NCBI GenBank assembly: GCA_937925755.1
Contig: CALAMX010000158.1
Span: 1-23,693 of the forward strand
Direction of reading: 5' to 3'
Length of the DNA stretch: 23,693 nucleotides
Source of the DNA: an uncultured Burkholderiales bacterium
GTDB lineage: Bacteria > Pseudomonadota > Gammaproteobacteria > Burkholderiales > Thiobacillaceae
Below, one piece after another: positions 18,474 through 23,693 of the stretch (position 1 is its first letter; each line of letters begins with the position of its first letter). The position numbers were made by a program, and so were the translations under genes. Under the pieces are notes generated by a model. It made no database searches. It had not been told where the DNA came from and worked only from the letters and a program-made list of their open reading frames with translations.

Positions 18474-19121
18474 TCATTCTCGATGGTGACAGCCATCGCA
18501 ACGCGTCCGCTGCACCGTGAGCCGTCTGCCCTCGCGTTTCACCAGCCCCTCGTCTTCCAGGGCGGCCAGCGTGCGGTAAAGGGTCTCCTTCGTGAGTCCC
18601 AGTTCTGCCGCCCAATCCGCATAGCTGCCGGGCAGGCTGAGCATGCCACGCATATCGGCCTCGCCGTACAGGTAGTGCAGGATGCGGTCGCGCGCGCTGC
18701 GCAGACTCAGGCGCTGGTAGCGCATGAACTGATCTTTCAGCCGGCGGGCGAGATCCAGTGCCCAGGCACGTGCAAAGCCGCCATCCTGGATCAGCCAGCG
18801 GTCGAATTCCGCCATCGGCAACGAGGCGACGAGGCTCTCCATATCGGCCCGCGCCTCGCAGGTGTATTCCTCGGCACAGACACTGCACTCGGCAATGAAC
18901 TCGCCCGAGCGCGTGCGCATCAGGATCAGCTGGGCGCCATCCGGCAACAGGTGGATGAGGGAGATCTGCCCCGAGACAACGCGGTGCAACGAATCGATGC
19001 GCTCGCCATAGCCGAAGAGAAGCTCTCCGCGGCGCAACGTGCGCAGGCGGGCGCGTTGCAGCAGTTCCGGCGGGAAGTAGGCCGGGAACATCGACCCGGA
19101 GACCGTCTGTACTCGATCCAT
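18474..19121 (-). CDS. Crp/Fnr-family transcriptional regulator
   Basis: A 215-residue cytoplasmic regulator. The cyclic-nucleotide-type beta-roll covers about 15-120 (RRGELLFGYGERIDSLHRVVSGQISL). The dimer helix is at about 120-150, and the winged helix-turn-helix at about 165-200 (SYADWAAELGLTKETLYRTLAALEDEGLV). The recognition helix contains TKETLYRTLA, in line with Fnr-like E..x(S/T)R..... binding. It lacks the N-terminal Cys cluster of FNR. Instead it has C79-x2-C82-x5-C88 within the sensor domain and C208-x2-C211-H-H at the extreme C-terminus, possible metal, Fe-S or redox ligands. A GGAGGG site precedes the ATG. It lies just upstream of the cytochrome gene on the same strand, with an FNR-type palindrome between them, and diverges from the hydrogenase-like operon. 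Confidence 0.92.
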   Translation of the reverse strand: MDRVQTVSGSMFPAYFPPELLQRARLRTLRRGELLFGYGERIDSLHRVVSGQISLIHLLPDGAQLILMRTRSGEFIAECSVCAEEYTCEARADMESLVASLPMAEFDRWLIQDGGFARAWALDLARRLKDQFMRYQRLSLRSARDRILHYLYGEADMRGMLSLPGSYADWAAELGLTKETLYRTLAALEDEGLVKREGRRLTVQRTRCDGCHHRE

Positions 19122-19465
19122 CTCTCGTTCCCTCCAGTTCGAAGATAGGCGGGTGTCTCGCTTGGAACATGCCCGAGCACGCGCTGGGGTGCCGACCCTG
19201 GAGCAGGTCGGCCACGCTCAGCGTAAGGTATGGCCGGCAGAAGGACCAGCACGCATGGTACACCGGTGGCAGCCCTGGGCGCAGTCGAGACGGACGACGG
19301 CGCTCGGCTGGGGTTGGGGTAGTCCCCCAGTTGCGCTATGTTGGGGTATGTGCCCGCTGCAAACTGTTTCGGAGTGTTTTCTCCACAGGGTCGAAGCCCA
19401 GGGATGGGGCCGTGCGCCGGACAGTCATGTTTCCATTGCAAAGATCGGCATTTGCCGGAGACGTC
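19122..19465. other. Divergent regulatory gap, regulator / hydrogenase-like operon
   Basis: 344 nt without a credible gene. Open frames extend the hydrogenase gene upstream to 19169, but they lack a ribosome-binding site and encode no signal peptide or family sequence. Contents are the regulator's ribosome-binding site at the left edge, a sigma-54-like element at 19256-19271, and a 9-bp direct repeat GTTGGGGTA at 19313-19321 and 19340-19348 (27 bp apart). The GGAG site for the operon is at 19457-19460. No FNR-type palindrome was found here. Confidence 0.6.
19256..19271 (+). promoter_or_regulatory. Possible sigma-54 promoter of the hydrogenase-like operon
   Basis: TGGTACACCGGTGGCA fits the looser RpoN consensus TGGYRYRNNNNTTGCW with one mismatch and has GG-N10-GC spacing. 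Sigma-54 control is well known for several uptake hydrogenase operons. Against it, the leader to the ATG would be about 185 nt, and GG-N10-GC matches are frequent in GC-rich DNA. Confidence 0.3.
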
Positions 19466-20617
19466 ATGGACGGTACCAGCCGCATCAGCCGACGCAGCTT
19501 CCTGAAATTCTGCGCCGTCACCGCCTCACTGCTGGCCCTGCCACCAGGGGCCGCCCGGCTGCTCGCCCAGGGTCTGGAGAACGGGCGCCGCCTGCCGGTG
19601 GTGTGGCTGTCGTTCCAGGAATGCACCGGCTGCACCGAGTCCCTCGGCCGTGCCACGACGCCGCCCCTGGAAGACCTGCTGTTCGACTGGCTGTCGCTGG
19701 ACTACCACCACACCCTGCAGGCCGCCTCGGGCGAGGCGGCGGAGGCGGCGCTTGAGGCCACTCTCAAGGCCCATGCCGGCGAGATCCTGCTGGTGGTGGA
19801 CGGCGCCGTGCCCACCGCCCTGGGCGGGGCCTGCTCCACCATCGCCGGCGAGGACAACCTGAGCCTGCTGGCGCGCTGCCTGGCGGCCGCCCAGGCCGTA
19901 CTGGCCGTGGGCACCTGCGCCACCTTCGGTGGGCTACCCGCCGCCGCGCCCAACCCCACCGGCGCCATGGGCCTCGGCGCGCTGATGGACCAGGGCCGGG
20001 TGCCACGCCGACCGCTGGTGAACCTGCCGGGCTGCCCGCCCATCCCCGAGGTGATGAGCGCCGTGCTGGCCCACCGCATCGCCTTCGGCGCCTTTCCACC
20101 CCTGGACGAGCAGGGCCGGCCCCTGGCCTTCTACGGCGAGACCGTGCACGACCGCTGCTCGCGGCGGGGTCACTACGAGGCGGGCCGCTTCGCCAGGGCC
20201 TTCGACGACGAGGGGGCGCGGGCCGGCTGGTGCCTGCTGGAACTGGGCTGCAAGGGGCCGGTGACGCGCAACGCCTGTTCAACCGTGCGCTGGAACGGCG
20301 TGGGCAACCCGGTCGAGTCGGGGCACCCCTGCCTGGGCTGCAGCGAGCCCGGCTTCTGGGATAAAGGCGGCTTCTATCAGGCCCTGGCGCCCGCCGCCCA
20401 GGCGGTAGCCGACCAGCGTGTTTCCTCCGTCGAGCGCGGCGCCCAGGTCTACGACAGCCAGTGCGTGTATTGCCACGATGCCGACCCGGCGAAACTCGCC
20501 ACCTCGCCGGAACAGGTGCCGGTGCTGCTGCGTTCCGGCAAGATCCGCTCCCACCGCTTCAGCCTGGAGGAGGCCGATCTGCAGGCCCTGGTGGACTATC
20601 TGAAGGAGGCCCATTGA
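19466..20617 (+). CDS. [NiFe]-hydrogenase small subunit with C-terminal cytochrome c domain
   Basis: A 383-residue periplasmic electron-transfer subunit. ATG 19466 was chosen because GGAG lies 5 nt upstream and it gives a Tat signal directly (SRRSFLKF, residues 8-15). Every cluster ligand of a canonical small subunit is present with standard spacing. Proximal: Cys53/56 (ECTGCTES), Cys151 (GTCATFGG), Cys190 (LPGCPP). Distal: His228/Cys231 (VHDRC), Cys256, Cys262 (LGCKGP). Medial: Cys271, Cys289, Cys292 (PCLGCS). The usual C-terminal membrane helix is absent. Instead residues 320-383 form a monohaem class-I-like domain, CVYCH at 333-337 and a final DLQALVDYLKE helix, with no methionine; His363 sits where the axial Met normally lies. 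No large-subunit gene is found in the window. Confidence 0.9.
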   Translation: MDGTSRISRRSFLKFCAVTASLLALPPGAARLLAQGLENGRRLPVVWLSFQECTGCTESLGRATTPPLEDLLFDWLSLDYHHTLQAASGEAAEAALEATLKAHAGEILLVVDGAVPTALGGACSTIAGEDNLSLLARCLAAAQAVLAVGTCATFGGLPAAAPNPTGAMGLGALMDQGRVPRRPLVNLPGCPPIPEVMSAVLAHRIAFGAFPPLDEQGRPLAFYGETVHDRCSRRGHYEAGRFARAFDDEGARAGWCLLELGCKGPVTRNACSTVRWNGVGNPVESGHPCLGCSEPGFWDKGGFYQALAPAAQAVADQRVSSVERGAQVYDSQCVYCHDADPAKLATSPEQVPVLLRSGKIRSHRFSLEEADLQALVDYLKEAH

Positions 20618-20669
20618 TGCGCATGCCACCGCTGTGAAGGAGGCCCATTGATGCGCATGCCACCGCTGT
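20601..20669 (+). repeat. 34-bp perfect tandem duplication at a gene junction
   Basis: Bases 20601-20635 are identical to 20635-20669 (period 34). The unit contains the last codons and stop of the hydrogenase-type gene, the AAGGAGG ribosome-binding site, and the first codons of the EF-hand gene. Before duplication the two genes would have overlapped as TGATG; now a second ribosome-binding site and start lie 34 bp downstream. Confidence 0.97.
20617..20637 (+). other. Six-codon mini-ORF made by the duplication
   Basis: ATG at 20617 overlaps the upstream TGA and reads MRMPPL then TGA at 20635-20637. It is the truncated first copy of the EF-hand gene start and retains the coupled TGATG arrangement and strong AAGGAGG. 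Ribosomes finishing it stop 14 nt before the real EF-hand ATG, close enough to re-initiate. Confidence 0.6.
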
Positions 20670-20938
20670 TCGGCCTGCTCTGCGCCGCCGGCCTGGCCAC
20701 TGCCGGCCAGCCCACCACGCCGCCGGTGTTCTCGGTCCACAATCTGAACCGGGACGGCTACCTGGACCAGGCGGAATTCGCCGCCCTGCAAGCTGCCTGC
20801 GCCCGGCGCCGGGGTGCCCGTTGCGACGCCACCCTGGAGACCTTCGAGTCCCTGGACGCCGAAGGGGACGGGCGCATCGGCGAGGACGAATTGCTCGGGG
20901 CCCTGGGCCGCCGACAGCGGGGTGGGCGGGGATACTGA
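20651..20938 (+). CDS. Small exported EF-hand protein
   Basis: A 95-residue protein with a short signal peptide (MRMPPLFGLLCAAGLATAG). Two EF-hand loops follow: NLNRDGYLDQAE (about 35-46), ligands at 1, 3, 5 and 12, and DAEGDGRIGEDE (about 71-82), with Asp1, Asp5, Gly6, Ile8 and Glu12 in place. It should bind Ca2+ in the periplasm. Two cysteines (in ACARRRGARCD) lie between the loops and could form a disulfide. ATG 20651 has AAGGAGG 8 nt upstream; TTG at 20648 is less likely. It sits between the hydrogenase-type subunit and the SufC-like ATPase, 14 nt from the latter. Its function there is unknown; a docking or calcium-dependent assembly role is speculation. Confidence 0.8.
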   Translation: MRMPPLFGLLCAAGLATAGQPTTPPVFSVHNLNRDGYLDQAEFAALQAACARRRGARCDATLETFESLDAEGDGRIGEDELLGALGRRQRGGRGY

Positions 20939-20952
20939 AGCGACGAGTCTGG

Positions 20953-21663
20953 ATGGGCACGCTGCTTGAAGTCACGGGCCTTGGCCTCGCCTTGGGCGGG
21001 CGCCCCATCCTGGCCGGCATCGACCTCACCGTGGCCAGGGGCGAACTGCACGTCCTGCTGGGCGCCAATGGCGCTGGCAAGTCCAGCCTGGCCTATGCCC
21101 TGATGGGCTGCGCCGGCTACCGACCCCAGGCGGGCCGCATCCTGCTCGACGGCGAGGACGTCACGGCACTGCCCCTGCACGAGCGTGCGCGGCGGGGGCT
21201 GGCCCTGGCCTGGCAGGAGCCCGCCCGCTTCGAAGGGCTGACGGTGGCGGACTACCTGGCCATCGGCGGCCGGCGCGAACCTGCCGAGTGCCTGCGTGAG
21301 GTGGGCCTGGCGCCCGAGGACTACCTCGGACGTCCCCTCGACAAGACCCTCTCCGGCGGTGAGAGGAAGCGCATCGAGCTGGCCGGCGTGCTGGCCCTCG
21401 AGCCGCGCCTGGCCCTCCTCGACGAGCCCACGGCGGGCATCGACTTCCTCTCCCAGGCGGAGATCGAGGACGTCATCCGCGCCCTGCGCCGGCAGGGAGC
21501 GGTACTGCTCATCACCCATCAGGAGCGGCTCGCCGCCGGGGCCGACCGTGCCAGCCAACTGTGCGGCGGGCGCATCGTCTGCGCTGGCGAGCCGGCCGCG
21601 GTGATCGCAAACTACAAGGCCCGGCGCTGCCGGCGCTGTGACGGGGAGACTTGCAATGGCTGA
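20953..21663 (+). CDS. SufC-like ABC ATPase
   Basis: A 236-residue soluble ATPase of the Fe-S cluster assembly ABC family, cytoplasmic and without membrane segments. Walker A is GANGAGKSS (38-46), the Q-loop is in LAWQEPARF (about 88), the signature is LSGGERKR (133-140), Walker B is LALLDEP with the D-loop in AGID (153-164), and the H-loop is THQ (His189). The wording around the signature matches SufC and its archaeal relatives rather than transport ATPases. An unusual tail, CRRCDGETC (Cys226, 229, 234), adds a three-Cys cluster. The start ATG 20953 has only a weak purine stretch ahead. Its stop lies inside the SufB-like start (8-nt overlap), so the two are translated together as a pair. Confidence 0.9.
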   Translation: MGTLLEVTGLGLALGGRPILAGIDLTVARGELHVLLGANGAGKSSLAYALMGCAGYRPQAGRILLDGEDVTALPLHERARRGLALAWQEPARFEGLTVADYLAIGGRREPAECLREVGLAPEDYLGRPLDKTLSGGERKRIELAGVLALEPRLALLDEPTAGIDFLSQAEIEDVIRALRRQGAVLLITHQERLAAGADRASQLCGGRIVCAGEPAAVIANYKARRCRRCDGETCNG

Positions 21664-22591
21664 CCTGGCCACCCTCTATGACGCCTTCCGTTCCCTCGGC
21701 GAGGACCCCGGCACGATCCTGGCGCCGGATACCGCGCACATCGTGGCCTACGGCCATCAGCTCGTCAGCCAGCAGTCGGTGCCCGGCGTCCGCATCGAGG
21801 CCCATGCCGACGAACAGGGAGTGCATGCCCGGGTGGTCGTCGCAGCCGGGTGGCTCGTGCTACAACCGGTGCACCTGTGCTTCGGCCTGTTCGAGCGCTT
21901 CGGGGTGCAGAACGTGGATCTGGACCTGGTCATGGAAGCGGGCGCTGCCGCCACCTTCTGGTCACACTGCCTGTTCATGTTCCCGGACATGGCGCGCCAC
22001 GCCATGGATGCGCGCATCGTGCTCGAGGACGGCGCGCGCCTCAGCTACAACGAGGTGCACTACCACGGCCTGTCAGGCGGCATCGAGGTGCTGCCCAGGG
22101 CGCGTGTGCAGGTGGGCGAGGGCGCCCACTACCGGGCCGATTTCAGCCTCACCCAGGGCCGCGTGGGCAGGCTCGACGTCGACTACGAGGTGGAGGTGGG
22201 CCGCGCTGCCACGGCCGAGCTCACGAGCAAGATCTATGGCCACGCCGCCGACGCGATCGACCTTCGCGAGCGGGTGCACCTGAACGGCGAGGACGCCCGC
22301 GGCCTGGTGAAGACCCGCGTGGCGGTGGAGGACCAGGCGCGCGCCAGCGTCACTGGCGCCACCTATGGCAATGCCGCCGGCGCGCGCGGCCACGTGGATT
22401 GCCTGGAGATCGTGCGCGGCGAGGCCACCGCCAGCGCGGTGCCCGAGGTGAAGGTCAGCCACCCCCAGGCCAAGGTCACCCACGAGGCGGCCATCGGCAG
22501 CGTGGACGAACGCCAGATCGAGGCCCTCATGGCGCGCGGCCTTGACCCGGACGCAGCGGTGGAGCGCATCATCCTGGGCATGCTGGGGTGA
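21656..22591 (+). CDS. SufB/SufD-like Fe-S scaffold, short archaeal (SmsB-like) form
   Basis: A 311-residue beta-helix scaffold that pairs with SufC-type ATPase to build Fe-S clusters. It is much shorter than E. coli SufB (about 495) or SufD (about 423) and lacks their N-terminal domains. Motifs are VHLCFGLFERFGVQ (72-85), WSHCLFMFPDMARHAMDA (102-119), SYNEVHYHG (130-138), GHVDCLEIV (245-253; Cys249 near the SufB catalytic Cys position) and THEAAIGSVDERQIEALMARGL (275-296). This wording is that of the minimal SufBC/SmsCB proteins of archaea and anaerobes. ATG 21656 with GGGGAGA upstream overlaps the ATPase gene. Such a two-gene set in a proteobacterium is unexpected, since ISC is the usual housekeeping system. 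Confidence 0.9.
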   Translation: MADLATLYDAFRSLGEDPGTILAPDTAHIVAYGHQLVSQQSVPGVRIEAHADEQGVHARVVVAAGWLVLQPVHLCFGLFERFGVQNVDLDLVMEAGAAATFWSHCLFMFPDMARHAMDARIVLEDGARLSYNEVHYHGLSGGIEVLPRARVQVGEGAHYRADFSLTQGRVGRLDVDYEVEVGRAATAELTSKIYGHAADAIDLRERVHLNGEDARGLVKTRVAVEDQARASVTGATYGNAAGARGHVDCLEIVRGEATASAVPEVKVSHPQAKVTHEAAIGSVDERQIEALMARGLDPDAAVERIILGMLG

Positions 22592-22650
22592 GGAGACGCG
22601 CTTGACATTCCGGACAGCAACTGCCGCCGGCAGCCCGTCGCCATGCCCTG

Positions 22651-22678
22651 TCGGGTTACGCCCGTTGGGCTAACCCGA
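22651..22678. repeat. REP-like palindromic intergenic element
   Basis: TCGGGTTA at 22651-22658 pairs with TAACCCGA at 22671-22678, with a nested GCCC/GGGC stem (22660-22663, 22667-22670) around GTT and one bulged C. The flanks extend it to GTCGGGTTA...TAACCCGACCTACA. This resembles a dispersed intergenic repeat common in beta- and gammaproteobacterial genomes (from memory). It lies 60 nt after the SufB-like stop, behind a small CTGCC/GGCAG hairpin at 22621-22633. It may help end or stabilise the operon transcript. Confidence 0.6.
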
Positions 22679-22740
22679 CCTACATCCCACCTCAAGGATG
22701 CTGTGGGCCCACCGGCTGCGAATCTTGTGTCCGTTGTCCC

Positions 22741-23172
22741 TCAACAGGGTGCCAGCAGGCGCGCACGCGACCAATTCGAACCGTGATCGGTGGAACGATA
22801 GAGCGCCCCACCGAAAACCAATGGTGGAACTTTGTTGGATTCTCCCCTCAGGCCCAGGTACAGCACACCGTCGGCACCGACGAGGAAAGCCGCGACTTCG
22901 TGCACCGACCTGCCCGGCAGGTTGAGGGCGCTCTTTTGCCAGGCGGCCCCTCCGTCCCGCGAGTGCCAGAGCTCCTCTCCAGCAAGGACACGCGACGCGA
23001 CGAGATAGATGTCGTTCTTGCCATGTAGGCCAAAATGAAAGATTGAGAAAACGCCGGGGCCCTTCTTGCGCTCCCACGTCTGGCCACCGTCCGTCGATCG
23101 GACCATCGTCGTGGACGTAAGCCCATGCCCACCACGAAAAACGATGCTGATTTCGCCGACGCTGCCTGTGGC
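22741..23172 (-). pseudogene. BNR/Asp-box repeat protein fragment
   Basis: The minus frame reads a beta-propeller-type protein with three Asp boxes: STDGGQTWE, SRDGGAAWQ and STDHGSNWS. Between them are HGKNDIYLVASRVLAGEELW and VGADGVLYLGLRGE, as in BNR/sialidase-like or photosystem-stability (YCF48-like) proteins. The frame extends upstream of the ATG at 23106 without a stop (GEISIVFRGGHGLTSTTM) until it meets the IS256-type sequence near 23175, so the N-terminal part has been lost. It ends LLAPC then TGA. It is a truncated gene, not expected to be functional. Confidence 0.7.
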
Positions 23173-23561
23173 GAGTTGTGTACGTCAAGTTGTGCAAATA
23201 TGCCGGTCAGGGAATTGGTTGATTTCGGTCGCTTTACGCGGCGAGTCTCAATGCCTCCTTCTTTGGGTTGCGCCAGCAGCGCCCTGTTCAGGAAGCGGCT
23301 GTCGTCAAGCCCATGGGTTTCGGCGCACAGCGCCCGAACCCGCCGCAGGCAGGCTTTGGCATTGGGGAAGATCCTGACGACACGGGTGCGGCGTTTGCTC
23401 TCCTCGTTCAGTCGCTCCAACATGTTCGTGCTCTTCATGGGCTTGTGCTGGGCGCGTGGCAGGCGATCAAACGTCAGCGTCTCGGCAATGTTGGATTCCA
23501 CCCGAACGACTCGCTTCGGATCCTTGCCCGCCCACTTGGCACTCCAGGCGGCCTGAGCTTC
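23173..23561 (-). mobile_element. IS256-family element remnant (transposase C-terminus)
   Basis: The minus frame carries the end of a mutator/IS256-type transposase: EAQAAWSAKWAGK, then MKSTNMLERLNEESKRRTRVVRIFPNAKACLRRVRALCAETH. The STNxLERLNxExxRRTRVVRIFPN block is diagnostic. After LLAQPKEGG the frame runs into the element end, where GTTGTGTACGTCAAGTTGTG looks like an IS256-type terminal repeat. Roughly the first two thirds of the transposase is missing, apparently cut off by the IS3-type element to the right. It is inactive. Confidence 0.82.
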
Positions 23562-23626
23562 CCCCGAAATTTCGTCTTCCAAGAGATGGGGTATAAGGCC
23601 CCGGTAGATTGGAAGGAGAGAGGAAG

Positions 23627-23693
23627 TTGAAGAAGATACCGAAGCAGGGATACACGCCCGAATTTCGGGAGATGGCGGTCAAGCGGGTGAAGG
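23627..23693 (+). CDS. IS3-family transposase OrfA, 5' end only
   Basis: The frame starts at TTG 23627 behind a strong GGAAGGAGAGAGGAAG purine tract and reads KKIPKQGYTPEFREMAVKRVK before the window ends. The YTPEFREMAVKRV segment is the start of the helix-turn-helix of IS3/IS911-type OrfA proteins. The left end of the element should lie between about 23562 and 23615, where the IS256-type homology stops; a GGGG/CCCC mini-hairpin is at 23588-23602. Whether the element is complete cannot be seen. Confidence 0.8.
   Translation, partial: MKKIPKQGYTPEFREMAVKRVK

Noticed and set aside
18474..18501. CDGCH at the regulator C-terminus as a haem c site
   Set aside because: The protein is cytoplasmic with no export signal, so c-type haem attachment is not expected; kept only as a possible metal or redox motif.
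19169..19465. Upstream extension of the hydrogenase-type gene
   Set aside because: It would place the Tat signal about 100 residues inside the protein; ATG 19466 has a proper ribosome-binding site.
22602..22607. TTGACA as a -35 box after the SufB-like gene
   Set aside because: No -10 at proper spacing and no downstream plus-strand gene.

Overview
The window is GC-rich (clearly above 60%) and reads as chromosome of a beta- or gammaproteobacterium, probably a respiratory or chemolithotrophic one. Supporting this are a proteobacterial long-form PurL, a RoxA-type ribosomal oxygenase, TypA, MtfA, a FadL-family porin, a PEP-CTERM/exosortase substrate with a sigma-54-type promoter, an Fnr-family regulator, a membrane-fused multihaem cytochrome and a [NiFe]-hydrogenase-type small subunit. 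I cannot name the genus.

Layout. Positions 1-3200: an incomplete peroxiredoxin diverges from roxA. These are followed by a 75-aa Ala/Pro/Glu lipoprotein with a strong terminator, and a secreted PEP-CTERM-like protein behind a near-consensus -24/-12 promoter with an upstream dyad. Positions 3171-7391 (minus) form a tight operon, typA > mtfA > thioredoxin > aminotransferase, with an ATGA overlap and a 2-nt gap. Positions 7532-13393 hold a LysM/FecR envelope protein convergent with purL. Positions 13394-14045 are a decayed intergenic stretch with an IS3-family transposase remnant.

Positions 14046-22591 are the most unusual part. On the minus strand lie an Fnr-like regulator, a 916-aa protein fusing a five-haem cytochrome to three DUF2892-type membrane repeats, a previously uncalled 38-aa membrane peptide, and a FadL-family porin. 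An Fnr-type palindrome sits upstream of the cytochrome. On the plus strand a four-gene set reads: a Tat-exported [NiFe]-hydrogenase small subunit whose usual C-terminal anchor is replaced by a c-haem domain (probably bis-His), a secreted EF-hand protein, a SufC-like ATPase and an archaeal-style SufB/SufD-like scaffold. No hydrogenase large subunit gene is present in the window. A 34-bp tandem duplication has split the original stop/start junction between the first two genes and created a six-codon mini-ORF.

Positions 22592-23693 are a mobile-element scar: a REP-like palindrome, a BNR/Asp-box gene cut by an IS256-family remnant, and the 5' end of an IS3-family orfA at the window edge.

Working idea (inference): the plus-strand set makes a periplasmic Fe-S/haem electron-transfer protein with its own minimal Fe-S assembly pair. 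The neighbouring Fnr-like regulator and membrane cytochrome would provide control and an electron route to the membrane.
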